This document shows, piece by piece, positions 17,049-25,712 of a stretch of 64,000 bases of DNA. Location: NCBI RefSeq assembly GCF_002188635.1, contig NZ_NINX01000038.1, positions 124,001 through 188,000 on the forward strand, given 5' to 3'. This stretch comes from Pigmentiphaga sp. NML030171. Its GTDB lineage: Bacteria; Pseudomonadota; Gammaproteobacteria; Burkholderiales; Burkholderiaceae_B. Position 1 is the first letter of the stretch; every line of letters starts with the position of its first letter. The position numbers were made by a program, and so were the translations under genes. The notes beneath the pieces were generated by a model. The model made no database searches, was not told the origin of the DNA, and saw nothing but the letters and a program-made list of their open reading frames with translations.

Positions 17049-17785
17049 GCCTTCGCTCCCAGGTAGGCCGCCCGCACCTGGGGGTGGCGGCGGATCTCGT
17101 CCGGCGTGCCCTCGGCCATGATGCGTCCCTCGGCCAGCACGATGATGCGCTGCGCGAAACTGAAGACCAGGTCCATGTCGTGTTCGATCATCAGGATGGA
17201 AAGACTGCCGGGCAGCTCCTCCAGCGCCCGCAGCACGGTGCGCCCTTCCCCGCGCGGCACGCCGGCCATGGGTTCGTCCAGCATCAGCACCGAGGGCCGC
17301 AGCGCCAGGGCCAGCGCGATCTCCACCAGGCGCTGCTCGCCGTAGGCCAGGTCGCCGGGCGTCCGGCCCGCCGCCGGCTCCAGCGACAGGCGCTCCAGGA
17401 TGGCCCAGGCCTCGTCGCGCACCTCGCGGTAGACGCTGGCAGGGCGCCACCACCGATGCGCCATGCCCTGCCGCGCATGGATGGCCATCTCGACCTGGTC
17501 CAGCACCGGCATGCGCGCGGGCAGCGTGGTGATCTGGAAAGTGCGGGCCAGACCGCAGCCCACTCGCCGGGCCTGCGGCAGGTGCGTCAGCCGCCGGCCC
17601 TCCAGCAGGACCTCGCCGCCGCTGGGCTTGAGCGTGCCCGAAATCAGGTTGACCAGCGTGGTCTTGCCCGCGCCGTTGGGGCCGATCAGGGCCACGCGTT
17701 CGCCGCGCGCCAGGTCAAAGGACACCGCGCGCGTCACGTGCAGGCCGCCGAAGGACTTGTCGAGCTTGCGTACGCTGAGCGTCAT
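17045..17785 (-). CDS. livG: ABC transporter ATP-binding protein, LivG-like
   Basis: Second ATPase of the importer, 246 residues. It has Walker A GPNGAGKTT near residues 35-43, the LivG-typical RTFQITTLPARMPVLDQV insert, and Walker B LMLDEPMAGV. The signature is LAYGEQRLVEIALAL, the LivG variant of LSGGQ. The C-terminal segment GTPDEIRRHPQVRAAYLG is the family-specific tail. It overlaps livM and livF by 4 bases on each side, a tight translationally coupled unit. Confidence 0.92.
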   Translation of the reverse strand: MTLSVRKLDKSFGGLHVTRAVSFDLARGERVALIGPNGAGKTTLVNLISGTLKPSGGEVLLEGRRLTHLPQARRVGCGLARTFQITTLPARMPVLDQVEMAIHARQGMAHRWWRPASVYREVRDEAWAILERLSLEPAAGRTPGDLAYGEQRLVEIALALALRPSVLMLDEPMAGVPRGEGRTVLRALEELPGSLSILMIEHDMDLVFSFAQRIIVLAEGRIMAEGTPDEIRRHPQVRAAYLGAKA

Positions 17786-18780
17786 GCGGCCTCCTGCTTG
17801 CCGGCCCGCGCGCCATGGGCCCATGGCCGCGGCATCGCCCGGAACCAGGCCGCCAGGGATGCGCGCGGCACCAGCACGATCGCCATCAGCAGGCCGCCGA
17901 TGACGAACAGCCAGTGGTAGGGATTGATCGACGACGCCGTGTGATGCAGGACCATGAAGATCGCTGCGCCGACGAGCGCGCCGTACAAGCGTCCGGCCCC
18001 GCCCAGTATCAGCATGACGAGCGCCTCGGCCGACAGCGAGAAGCCGAAGCTGTCCAGCCCCACGATGCCGCTGATCTGCGCCGATACCGCGCCCGCCATG
18101 CCCGCGAACAGGCCGGCGACCACGTAGATCTTCCACAACTGAAGCCCGACCTGCGTGCCCAGCGCGGGCATGCGCGGGCGGCATTGGTGGATACCGCGCA
18201 CCGACAGGCCGAAGGGGGAATCGACGATGCGCTTGACGAGGTAATAGCTGCCGACAAGCACCGCCAGCGCGTACAGATAGGCAACCTTGCCTTCCAGGTC
18301 GAACGGCGCGATACCCAGGACGGGATCGATGACGAAGCCCGAGAGCCCGTCGTCGCCGCCGGTCCATCCGCGCAGCTTGTTGGCCAGGCTGTGCAGGATC
18401 TGCGCGACGGCCACCGTCAGCATCAGGAAGGTGAACCCCTGGTAGCGCAGCACCAGGAGGCCCGAGACGGCAGCGGTCGCCGCGCCCGCCGCCGCGCCCG
18501 CCGCCAGCCCCAGCAACGGGTCGGCGCTCCAGCGCAGCGCGACGATGCCGGCCGCGTAGGCGCCCATGCCAAAGAAGGCTACGTGGCCCAGCGTGGCCAG
18601 CCCCGCGATACCCACCACCAGATCCAGCGACAGGACGAACAACGCCATCACGGCGATGCGCGCCAGCAGCGGCCACTGGTCGGGCAACAGCAGGCCGCAC
18701 AGGCCGACGCCGGCGATGATGGCGCAATGCCGCAGCGGCGACGACGGCGCCAGCGCGCGCTCGATATCCGCACGGCTCAT
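17782..18780 (-). CDS. livM: ABC transporter permease, LivM-like
   Basis: Polytopic permease of 332 residues with about nine hydrophobic segments. Family landmarks are LATLGHVAFFGMGAYAAG near residues 62-79, the YQGFTFLMLTVAVAQI segment, and the LILGGAGRLYGALVGAA loop near the C-terminus that contacts the ATPase. The stretch after SPFGLSVRGI, normally a conserved EAA-like RENE motif, here reads HQCRPRMPALGTQVG, a divergent variant. Starts at ATG 18780, overlapping livH by 4 bases. Confidence 0.9.
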   Translation of the reverse strand: MSRADIERALAPSSPLRHCAIIAGVGLCGLLLPDQWPLLARIAVMALFVLSLDLVVGIAGLATLGHVAFFGMGAYAAGIVALRWSADPLLGLAAGAAAGAATAAVSGLLVLRYQGFTFLMLTVAVAQILHSLANKLRGWTGGDDGLSGFVIDPVLGIAPFDLEGKVAYLYALAVLVGSYYLVKRIVDSPFGLSVRGIHQCRPRMPALGTQVGLQLWKIYVVAGLFAGMAGAVSAQISGIVGLDSFGFSLSAEALVMLILGGAGRLYGALVGAAIFMVLHHTASSINPYHWLFVIGGLLMAIVLVPRASLAAWFRAMPRPWAHGARAGKQEAA

Positions 18781-19640
18781 GCGGCCCTCCTGAGCAGCCC
18801 CTGGGGCCGCGCCGACAGCACGAGGATCATGGCGACGAAAAAGAACAGGCTGCCGTATTCCGAGGCCAGGTACTTGCTGGCCGTCTCGATCACGCCCAGC
18901 AGCAGCGCCGCGGCCAGCGTGCCGGCAATGCTGCCCATGCCGCCCACGGCCACGACCACCAGCACCAGGACCAGGTACTTGAGGGCATAGTAGGGTTCGA
19001 GCGGCATCAGTTCGGCGCCCAGCACGCCGCCCAGCGCCGCCAGCCCGCAGCCGGCGGCGAAGGTCAGTCCGCCGACTAGGCGTATGTTGATGCCCAGCGC
19101 GGCGGCCGCATCCTTGTTGTCGACCGCCGCCCGCAGCCAGACGCCGAAGCGCGAGCGCGAGACCACCAGGCCGCACAGCAGCGCCACCGCGGCTCCCATG
19201 GCGATGACCAGCATGCGCTGCATGGGCAGCGTGCGCATGCCCAGGTCGACCGAGCCGGCCAGCCAGGGCGGCAGCGGAATCAGCTGTACCTGCGGCCCGA
19301 AGACGAGATTGGTGGCGGCCACGAACACGAAGGCCAGGCCGATGGTGAACAGGACCTGGTCGAGCTCCGACCGGCGATACAGGCGCCGCAGGGCGACGGC
19401 TTCCAGCACCGCCCCCAGCGCCGCCGTCAGCGCGACCGCGGCGGCGACGCCCGCGGCGTAGCCCCAGGACTGGGTGCGCACCAGCCAGGCGGCCAGGTAG
19501 CCGCCGGTCATGGCGAAGGCGCCATGGGCGAGATTGATGAAGCGCATCAGCCCCAGGGTGATGGAAAGCCCCACGGAGATGATGAACAGCACCATGCCGT
19601 AGGAAATTCCGTCGATCAGGATGTTGGCGAGAATGTGCAT
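18777..19640 (-). CDS. livH: ABC transporter permease, LivH-like
   Basis: Permease of 287 residues and about eight transmembrane segments. It opens with the typical LivH N-terminus (ILIDGISYGMVLFIISVGLS) and the MRFINLAHGAFAMTGGYLA motif, and contains RAAVDNKDAAAALGINI (the EAA-like loop that engages LivF/LivG) and VVVAVGGMGSIAGTL. It begins 10 bases after the livK stop and overlaps livM by 4 bases. Together with LivM it forms the membrane channel of the importer. Confidence 0.92.
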   Translation of the reverse strand: MHILANILIDGISYGMVLFIISVGLSITLGLMRFINLAHGAFAMTGGYLAAWLVRTQSWGYAAGVAAAVALTAALGAVLEAVALRRLYRRSELDQVLFTIGLAFVFVAATNLVFGPQVQLIPLPPWLAGSVDLGMRTLPMQRMLVIAMGAAVALLCGLVVSRSRFGVWLRAAVDNKDAAAALGINIRLVGGLTFAAGCGLAALGGVLGAELMPLEPYYALKYLVLVLVVVAVGGMGSIAGTLAAALLLGVIETASKYLASEYGSLFFFVAMILVLSARPQGLLRRAA

Positions 19641-19650
19641 GAGGCGGCGC

Positions 19651-20814
19651 CTACTTCCTGAGCCCGAAGTCCGGCTGCGGTCCGAAGTTCTCGATTTCGC
19701 GGTTGACCAGTTGGCCGCCGCTGCGCTCGACCTTGCGCAGATAGACGTTCTGGGTCACGTGGCGCGTGGCCGGATCGATGGACACGGGTCCGCGCGGGCT
19801 TTCCCAGGACAGCTTGCGGGCCGCCTCGATCGCCGCCGCGCCGTCGCGCTTGCCGCCGGTGGCCTCGATCATCCTGTGGATGACGGCCATGCCGTCCCAG
19901 GCGCCCACCGACGCGTAGTTCGCGATCGCATCCTTGCTCTGCCCGCGCAGCGCCTCGATGAATTTACGGTTGGCGTCGGAGTCGTGCGCGGCCGAGTAAT
20001 GGAATGCGGTGGTCAGGCCCAGCGCGGCGTCGCCGAACTTCTGCAGGTCGAATTCATCGGTCTCCGCCGATCCCAGGAAGTCGATGCCGGCCGCGCGCAG
20101 CCCGTTCTCGTTGTAGGCCTTCACGAACCCCAGGTTGGGAGGCCCGCCGGGCAGGAAGACATAGACGCCCTGCGCACCGCTGGCCTTGATCCGCTGCACG
20201 AAAGGAGCGAAGTCGGTGGTGCTGATGGGCATGCGGATGGACTCGACCACGGTGCCCCCGAGCCTGGCGAACTCGGTCTTGAAGGCCGTCTCGGCATCGA
20301 CGCCGGGAGCGTAGTCAGTGACCGCGGTGACCATCTTGCGCTTGCCCTGCTTGTAGGCCCAGCGCGCGGCGGGAACGGTTACCTGCCAGAGGGTGTATGA
20401 CGTACGGATGAAATAGGGCGACTTCTCGGTGATGTCGGAGGTCGCGGCGTTGAAGATGACCGTGGGCGTCTTCGACTGCGTGATGAGCGGCGCGACCGCC
20501 ATCGCATTGGGCGTGAAGACGAAGCCCCCGAGGTAGTCCACCTTGTCCTTGACGATCAGTTCCTGCGCCAGCGCCTTCGTGCCGCTGGGATTGGGACCGC
20601 CGTTGTCACGGTAGAGCACCTGCACCTCGTGCCCGGCAAGCTTGCCTGCGTGGCTGGCCAGATAGGCCTCCACGCTGTCCTTGTAGAGCTTGCCGTAGTG
20701 GGCGAACGGGCCCGAGAACGGACCGATGACCCCCACCTTGATCGTCGCCGCCTGCGCCTGGGCGGCACAGGCCACCGCCGCGGCCGCGATGGCCCCGCCT
20801 ATCAGCTTCCTCAT
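19651..20814 (-). CDS. livK: Periplasmic substrate-binding protein of the importer, LivK-like; first gene of the liv-P450 operon
   Basis: Type I periplasmic binding protein of 387 residues with a Sec signal peptide (residues 1-22, cleavage near AQA-A). The mature protein begins ATIKVGVIGPFSGPFAHYG, the common HAAT start, and keeps the two-lobe pattern (PTVIFNAATSDITEKSPYFIR, VYVFLPGGPPNLGFVKAYNE). It resembles aromatic-acid-binding members more than amino-acid binders, but the ligand cannot be read from sequence. ATG 20814 is preceded by AGGAGCAGGAGACA, a strong ribosome-binding site. Transcription is expected from the promoter-operator near 20862-20901. Confidence 0.92.
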   Translation of the reverse strand: MRKLIGGAIAAAAVACAAQAQAATIKVGVIGPFSGPFAHYGKLYKDSVEAYLASHAGKLAGHEVQVLYRDNGGPNPSGTKALAQELIVKDKVDYLGGFVFTPNAMAVAPLITQSKTPTVIFNAATSDITEKSPYFIRTSYTLWQVTVPAARWAYKQGKRKMVTAVTDYAPGVDAETAFKTEFARLGGTVVESIRMPISTTDFAPFVQRIKASGAQGVYVFLPGGPPNLGFVKAYNENGLRAAGIDFLGSAETDEFDLQKFGDAALGLTTAFHYSAAHDSDANRKFIEALRGQSKDAIANYASVGAWDGMAVIHRMIEATGGKRDGAAAIEAARKLSWESPRGPVSIDPATRHVTQNVYLRKVERSGGQLVNREIENFGPQPDFGLRK

Positions 20815-20861
20815 GTCTCCTGCTCCTCGTCTCGTGGCGAATCTTTTGTGCAGTGAGGGCG

Positions 20862-20901
20862 ATTCTGTGGCAAGAAAGTTGGTTAATCAACTAGTTGATT
20901 A
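20862..20901 (-). promoter_or_regulatory. Promoter of livK with a perfect 18-bp palindromic MarR-type operator over the -35
   Basis: On the minus strand a -35 TTGATT (20885-20890) and -10 CAGAAT (20862-20867) are spaced by exactly 17 bases, placing the start site about 40 bases upstream of livK. The -35 lies inside TAATCAACTAGTTGATTA (20884-20901), a perfect 18-bp palindrome of the kind bound by MarR dimers. The operon encodes its own MarR regulator six genes downstream, so repression by blocking RNA polymerase is a natural reading. The palindrome is seen; the protein-site pairing is inferred. The rest of the 296-base divergent gap to the kinase gene shows nothing clear. Confidence 0.7.
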
Positions 20902-21110
20902 CCCTAACTTTCAGCTCGACCGTACGGGGCAGGCCCGCCGACGCTGAGGATCGCTCCGGGCGGCGCCGGTTTTGCACCTCGATTGATACCGATATATGCT
21001 TTTGCGCTTGCCGGCCGAGCCGCCCGCGAGCCACTCCCTCGGCCCCTTCCCTTTCGACGCCGGGCATGCGCCTATGCAGGCCCGCCCGGCTCCCGCGCAC
21101 GAAGACGCCC

Positions 21111-24100
21111 ATGGCCCTGCCCCGCAACTTGTCGTCCTTCCACGTCTACCTGTTGACCGGCGCGATGGCCGCCCTGGTCTTCATCACGGACATCTTCACT
21201 CCCATCGGCTTCGTGGAGTGGATCCTCTATATCGCGCCGGTGACCGGCTGCCTGTTGTCCCGCGATCGCATGGCCCCCTACTTCGTGGCCATCGCCTGCA
21301 CCATCCTGCTTGCCATCGGCTACGTCTGGTCGCCGACCAACGCCGAGCTGACGGCGATGGCGGCCATCAACCGGGTGATCGGGGCCATCACCCTGTTCGC
21401 GCTGGCGACGGTCGCCTCGCTGTACATCGACTCCGGCGCCAGGCTCCGGCGCATCGCCTGGATACAGGAAGGCAGGGTCAGGATGGCCACCGCGGTGCAG
21501 GGCGAGAACAGCGAAGCGGATTTCTCCACCGGCGTGCTGCGCGCGCTGGCGGACTATCTGGACGCGAAGGTGGGCGTGCTCTATTCCCTGGATGCCGGCA
21601 GGCTGCGCAGGGTCGCAGCCTGGGCGCTGCCCGAGGGCGAACGGGCGCCGGCCGAGATACCCATCGGCGACGGCGCCATCGGCCAGGCCGTGCTCGAGCG
21701 GCGGCCACTGGTCCTGCAGGGCCTTGCGTCCAGCCACCTGAAGATCGGCTCGGCGCTCGGCTCCACGGAACCGGCCGGCATCGTGGCGGCACCGCTGCTC
21801 GCGGACGGCGCCGTCGTCGGCGCCATCGAGCTCGGTTTCCTGGGAACGGATGGCGCCACGGCGGACGTCATCGACATGGTGCAGGCTGCCACGGAAGGCA
21901 TAGGCGCCGGCCTCAGGGCGGCGCAGTACCGCACCCGCCTGGAGGCCCTCCTGGCCGAGACCAAGCGCCAGAGCGAAGAGCTGCAGGTCCAGCAGGAGGA
22001 ACTCCGCGTTTCCAACGAGGAACTGGAAGAACGGAGCCGGGCGCTCATGGATTCCCAGTCCAGGCTGGAGACCCAGCAGGCCGAGCTCGAGCAGACCAAC
22101 CGCCAGCTGGAGGAATACACCGACAGCCTCGAGCGGCAGAAGAACAATCTCATCGCCGCGCAACGCGCCCTGGCCGAGAACACCCGCGCGCTGGAACGGG
22201 CCAACCAATACAAGTCCGAATTCCTGGCGAATATGTCCCACGAGTTGCGCACGCCGCTCAACAGTTCGCTGATCCTTGCCAAGCTGCTGGCCGAGAACCG
22301 GCACGGCAACCTGACCGACGAGCAAATCCGCTACGCGCAGACCATCCACTCGTCCAACACCGACCTGTTGCTGCTGATCAACGACATCCTGGATCTGTCC
22401 AGGATAGAAGCGGGCCATATCGACATCCAGGCAGAGCCCGTCACCGTCGACAGCATTCTGGATGCGATGCGGCGGTCTTTCGAACCTGTCGCCGGCCAGA
22501 AGCAACTGCAATTCCGCGTCGAACGCGGCCAGCATGCCCCCGAAGTCCTTGTGACGGACAACCAGAGACTGCAGCAGATCCTCAAGAATCTCCTGTCGAA
22601 CGCCTTCAAGTTCACCGAGACGGGCAGCGTGACCCTGCGCGTGGCGCCGGCCGGCGAGGAGCAGGTGCGCTTCGACGTGGTGGATACCGGCATCGGCATC
22701 GCGCCGTCGCAGCAAGGCGTGATCTTCGAGGCGTTCCGCCAGGCTGACGGCACCACCAGCAGGAAATACGGCGGAAGCGGCCTGGGGCTGTCCATCTCGA
22801 AGGAGTTCGCGCAATTGCTGGGAGGCGACATCACCGTTTCCAGCGAGGTCGGCGCGGGCAGCACCTTCTCGCTCACGGTGGCGATCCATGCGCCGCAGGA
22901 AGCCGCCTCCCCGGCCGGGCCTCCTGCGCGGAACGCCGCGCCTGTCCAGCCGACGCCGCCCGCAGTACCCGACGTGCCCGCGCAGCGCGCCTCGCCCGCC
23001 GCCCCGGAAGCGCCCGCGACACCGCGCCAGGACGCCATGCCTGACGATCGCCACCAGCTCACGCGGACAGGCAGGCTGATCCTGGCCATCGAGGATGATC
23101 TCGCCTTTGCCCGGATACTGTACGACCTGGCCCACGAGCTGGATTTCGATTGCGTGCTGGCCATGACCGCGGTCGAAGGCATGGAACTGGCCCGCAAGCT
23201 CCAGCCCTGCGGCATCCTGCTGGACATGGGCCTGCCCGACGATTCCGGCCTGAGCGTCCTGGAACGCCTGAAGCGCGATCCGGCCACGCGGCACGTGCCG
23301 GTCCACGTGGTCTCCGTTTCCGACTACACCGAGACAGCCCTGCAACTGGGCGCCATCGGCTACACCCTCAAGCCGTCGGCGCGCGAACAGCTGGCCGGCG
23401 CGATCCAATCGCTGGAAGCCCGGCTCAGGCAGCGCTTGCGCCGTATCCTCGTGATCGAGGACGACGCGGCGCTGCGCGGCAACATACAGCTGCTGCTGCA
23501 ATCCCCCGGACTCGAACAGACGGGCGTCGGCACCATGGCCGACGCGCTGGAGCAATTGCGCACCAGGAGCTTCGATTGCGTCATCATGGACCTCGCGCTG
23601 CCCGACGGCTCGGGGTACGACCTGCTCGAGAAAATGGCCGGCGACGGTCCCTACGCCTTCCCGCCCGTCATCGTCTACACCGGACGCTCGCTGACCACCG
23701 ACGAAGAGCAGCGGCTGCGCCGCTACTCGAAGTCCATCATCATCAAGGGCGCCCGGTCGCCGGAGCGCCTGCTGGACGAAGTCACGCTGTTCCTGCACAG
23801 CGTCGAGTCGGACCTGCCGCCGGAGCAGCAGCGCATGCTGAAGGAAGCACGCAGCCGCGACTCCGCGTTCGAGGGGCGGCGCATCCTCCTGGCCGAGGAC
23901 GACATCCGCAACATCTTCGCGCTGTCGCAGGTCATCGAACCGCTCGGCGCCCAGATGGAAATCGCCCGCAATGGCCGCGAAGCGCTGGAAGCCCTGGCCC
24001 GCTCGAGCGACATCGACCTCGTGCTGATGGACATCATGATGCCCGAGATGGACGGATTGACCGCCATCCGCGAAATCCGCGGCCGCCCGCAGTTCGCCAA

Positions 24101-24242
24101 GCTGCCCATCATCGCGCTCACGGCCAAGGCCATGCCCGCCGACCGCCAGCGCTGCCTTGACGCGGGCGCGAGCGACTACATCTCGAAGCCGCTGGACGTC
24201 GACAAACTGCTCTCGCTATGCCGGGTATGGCTGCCTCAATAG
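21111..24242 (+). CDS. Membrane hybrid sensor histidine kinase with GAF and three receiver domains
   Basis: A 1043-residue phosphorelay protein. Order: four hydrophobic segments (residues 8-105), a GAF-like domain (about 130-275), a long Glu/Gln-rich coiled coil (about 280-365), HisKA with the phospho-acceptor in SHELRTPLN (His377), HATPase, a Pro/Ala linker, then three receiver domains with acceptor Asp at about 705, 827 and 974. ATG 21111 is chosen because the membrane segments follow; an in-frame start 15 codons upstream would add basic residues. The stop is 20 bases before cheR. No periplasmic sensor of size is present, so input is probably cytosolic or membrane-based. Confidence 0.9.
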   Translation: MALPRNLSSFHVYLLTGAMAALVFITDIFTPIGFVEWILYIAPVTGCLLSRDRMAPYFVAIACTILLAIGYVWSPTNAELTAMAAINRVIGAITLFALATVASLYIDSGARLRRIAWIQEGRVRMATAVQGENSEADFSTGVLRALADYLDAKVGVLYSLDAGRLRRVAAWALPEGERAPAEIPIGDGAIGQAVLERRPLVLQGLASSHLKIGSALGSTEPAGIVAAPLLADGAVVGAIELGFLGTDGATADVIDMVQAATEGIGAGLRAAQYRTRLEALLAETKRQSEELQVQQEELRVSNEELEERSRALMDSQSRLETQQAELEQTNRQLEEYTDSLERQKNNLIAAQRALAENTRALERANQYKSEFLANMSHELRTPLNSSLILAKLLAENRHGNLTDEQIRYAQTIHSSNTDLLLLINDILDLSRIEAGHIDIQAEPVTVDSILDAMRRSFEPVAGQKQLQFRVERGQHAPEVLVTDNQRLQQILKNLLSNAFKFTETGSVTLRVAPAGEEQVRFDVVDTGIGIAPSQQGVIFEAFRQADGTTSRKYGGSGLGLSISKEFAQLLGGDITVSSEVGAGSTFSLTVAIHAPQEAASPAGPPARNAAPVQPTPPAVPDVPAQRASPAAPEAPATPRQDAMPDDRHQLTRTGRLILAIEDDLAFARILYDLAHELDFDCVLAMTAVEGMELARKLQPCGILLDMGLPDDSGLSVLERLKRDPATRHVPVHVVSVSDYTETALQLGAIGYTLKPSAREQLAGAIQSLEARLRQRLRRILVIEDDAALRGNIQLLLQSPGLEQTGVGTMADALEQLRTRSFDCVIMDLALPDGSGYDLLEKMAGDGPYAFPPVIVYTGRSLTTDEEQRLRRYSKSIIIKGARSPERLLDEVTLFLHSVESDLPPEQQRMLKEARSRDSAFEGRRILLAEDDIRNIFALSQVIEPLGAQMEIARNGREALEALARSSDIDLVLMDIMMPEMDGLTAIREIRGRPQFAKLPIIALTAKAMPADRQRCLDAGASDYISKPLDVDKLLSLCRVWLPQ

Positions 24243-24262
24243 GAAAGGACCAGGGAGCCCTC

Positions 24263-25084
24263 ATGCCCACGGACAAGGATTTCGACCTGGAACTCGGCCT
24301 GCTGCTGGAAGCCATCTATCTCAAGTACCAGTACGACTTCCGCGACTACTCGCCCACTTCGCTGCGCCGGCGCATCGCGCAGGCGCTCCCCGCGTTCGAC
24401 TGCAGGACGCTGTCCCAGTTGCAGGACCGCATCCTGCACGAACCCGAGGCGTTCCCCAGGCTGATGCAGTACCTGACCATCCAGGTCAGCGAGATGTTCA
24501 GGGATCCCGGCTATTTCAGGGCGCTGCGCGAGCACGTCGTGCCGGTGCTGAGAACCTACCCATCCATCAAGATCTGGGTGGCCGGCTGCAGCACCGGGGA
24601 GGAACTGTGGTCGCTGGCCATCCTGATGGAGGAGGAAGGACTGGGCGACCGCACGCTGTTCTATGCGACGGACATCCACCAGCAAGCCCTGCGCGCCGCG
24701 GAGGCCGCGATCTACCCCACCGAACGTATCGGCGAGTTCAGCCGCAACTACCTGGCCTCCGGGGGCAAGCGCTCCCTGTCGGACTACTACCATGCCGCGT
24801 ACGGAGCGGCGTCGTTCGCCCGCTCGCTCAAGCCGCAGGTGGTCTTCGCCAACCACAGCCTCGCGACGGACAGCGTGTTTTCCGAGGTGCACCTGGTGTC
24901 CTGCCGCAACGTGCTCATCTATTTCAACCGCACGCTGCAGGACCGGGCCCTGGGCCTGTTCCGCGACGCGCTCGTGCGGCGGGGATTCCTGGGACTGGGC
25001 AGCAAGGAGAACATCCGGTTCACCGCCGCCAGCGAGGCATTCGAAGACTTCGTCCCGGCCGAGAAGATCTATCGGAAACAATGA
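24263..25084 (+). CDS. CheR-type protein-glutamate O-methyltransferase
   Basis: S-adenosylmethionine-dependent methyltransferase of the CheR family, 273 residues. The N-terminal alpha domain includes DFRDYSPTSLRRRI and LTIQVSEMFRDPGYF. The SAM site motif I reads IKIWVAGCSTGEELWSLAI, and HLVSCRNVLIYFN near the end is the family hallmark. ATG 24263 is preferred because it has a purine-rich site (AGGGAG) at good spacing, whereas an upstream ATG at 24218 lies inside the kinase gene. No chemoreceptor, CheA or CheW gene is nearby, so the target is unlikely to be a classical receptor in this locus. Confidence 0.9.
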   Translation: MPTDKDFDLELGLLLEAIYLKYQYDFRDYSPTSLRRRIAQALPAFDCRTLSQLQDRILHEPEAFPRLMQYLTIQVSEMFRDPGYFRALREHVVPVLRTYPSIKIWVAGCSTGEELWSLAILMEEEGLGDRTLFYATDIHQQALRAAEAAIYPTERIGEFSRNYLASGGKRSLSDYYHAAYGAASFARSLKPQVVFANHSLATDSVFSEVHLVSCRNVLIYFNRTLQDRALGLFRDALVRRGFLGLGSKENIRFTAASEAFEDFVPAEKIYRKQ

Positions 25085-25085
25085 C

Positions 25086-25700
25086 ATGGACACGGCGCCC
25101 TTCCCGTCGCACCTGGAGGCCATAGCCATCGGCGCTTCCACCGGCGGCATCGAAGCATTGAGCGAACTGCTTCCGGCGCTGCGCGACGGCCTGCCGGCCA
25201 CGGTTGCCGTGGTCCTGCACATCGCCCCCGCCCAGCGCAGCATGCTGGCCGCCCTGTTCGCCGGCCGCTGCGCGCTGCCCGTGGTGGAGGCGGACGACAA
25301 ACAGCCCGCCGAGGCGGGACATGTCTATTTCGCACCGCCCGACTATCATCTGCAGGCCGAAGGCGACCGGACGTGGTCGCTCACGCAGGACGAACCGGTC
25401 AATCATTCCCGGCCGTCGATCGACGTGCTGTTCGAGACCGCTGCCGACGTCTACGGCCGCGGCCTGCTCGGCATCGTCCTGAGCGGCAACAGCAGCGACG
25501 GCACGGCCGGCTTGCTCGCCATCCGCCGCGCGGGCGGCATCACCTGGGCGCAGGACCCGGATACGGCGCCCGCTCCCATCATGCCACGCAGCGCCATCGA
25601 GGCCGGCGCGGCCGACGCCGTATTGCCACTGGCGGCCATGGCGGCCGCCCTGCGCAAGCTCGGCACGGCCCGGGGCGGCGCGCCGGCGGACCAGATCTAG
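25086..25700 (+). CDS. CheB-type methylesterase, stand-alone catalytic domain
   Basis: A 204-residue protein consisting only of the CheB esterase/deamidase domain: GASTGG with nucleophile Ser18, His45 in VLHIAP, and Asp138 in SGNSSDGT complete the catalytic triad. The receiver domain that normally regulates CheB is missing. The start is 1 base after the cheR stop. Such single-domain CheB proteins occur paired with CheR and hybrid kinases in stress-signalling cassettes. Regulation may come through partner kinases or simply expression. Confidence 0.9.
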   Translation: MDTAPFPSHLEAIAIGASTGGIEALSELLPALRDGLPATVAVVLHIAPAQRSMLAALFAGRCALPVVEADDKQPAEAGHVYFAPPDYHLQAEGDRTWSLTQDEPVNHSRPSIDVLFETAADVYGRGLLGIVLSGNSSDGTAGLLAIRRAGGITWAQDPDTAPAPIMPRSAIEAGAADAVLPLAAMAAALRKLGTARGGAPADQI

Positions 25701-25712
25701 AAGGAAAAACGC

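Noticed and set aside
20895-21110. N-terminal 72-residue extension of the hybrid kinase
   Set aside because: It is Arg/Pro/Cys-rich, overlaps the livK operator, and has no ribosome-binding site; the membrane segments start right after ATG 21111.
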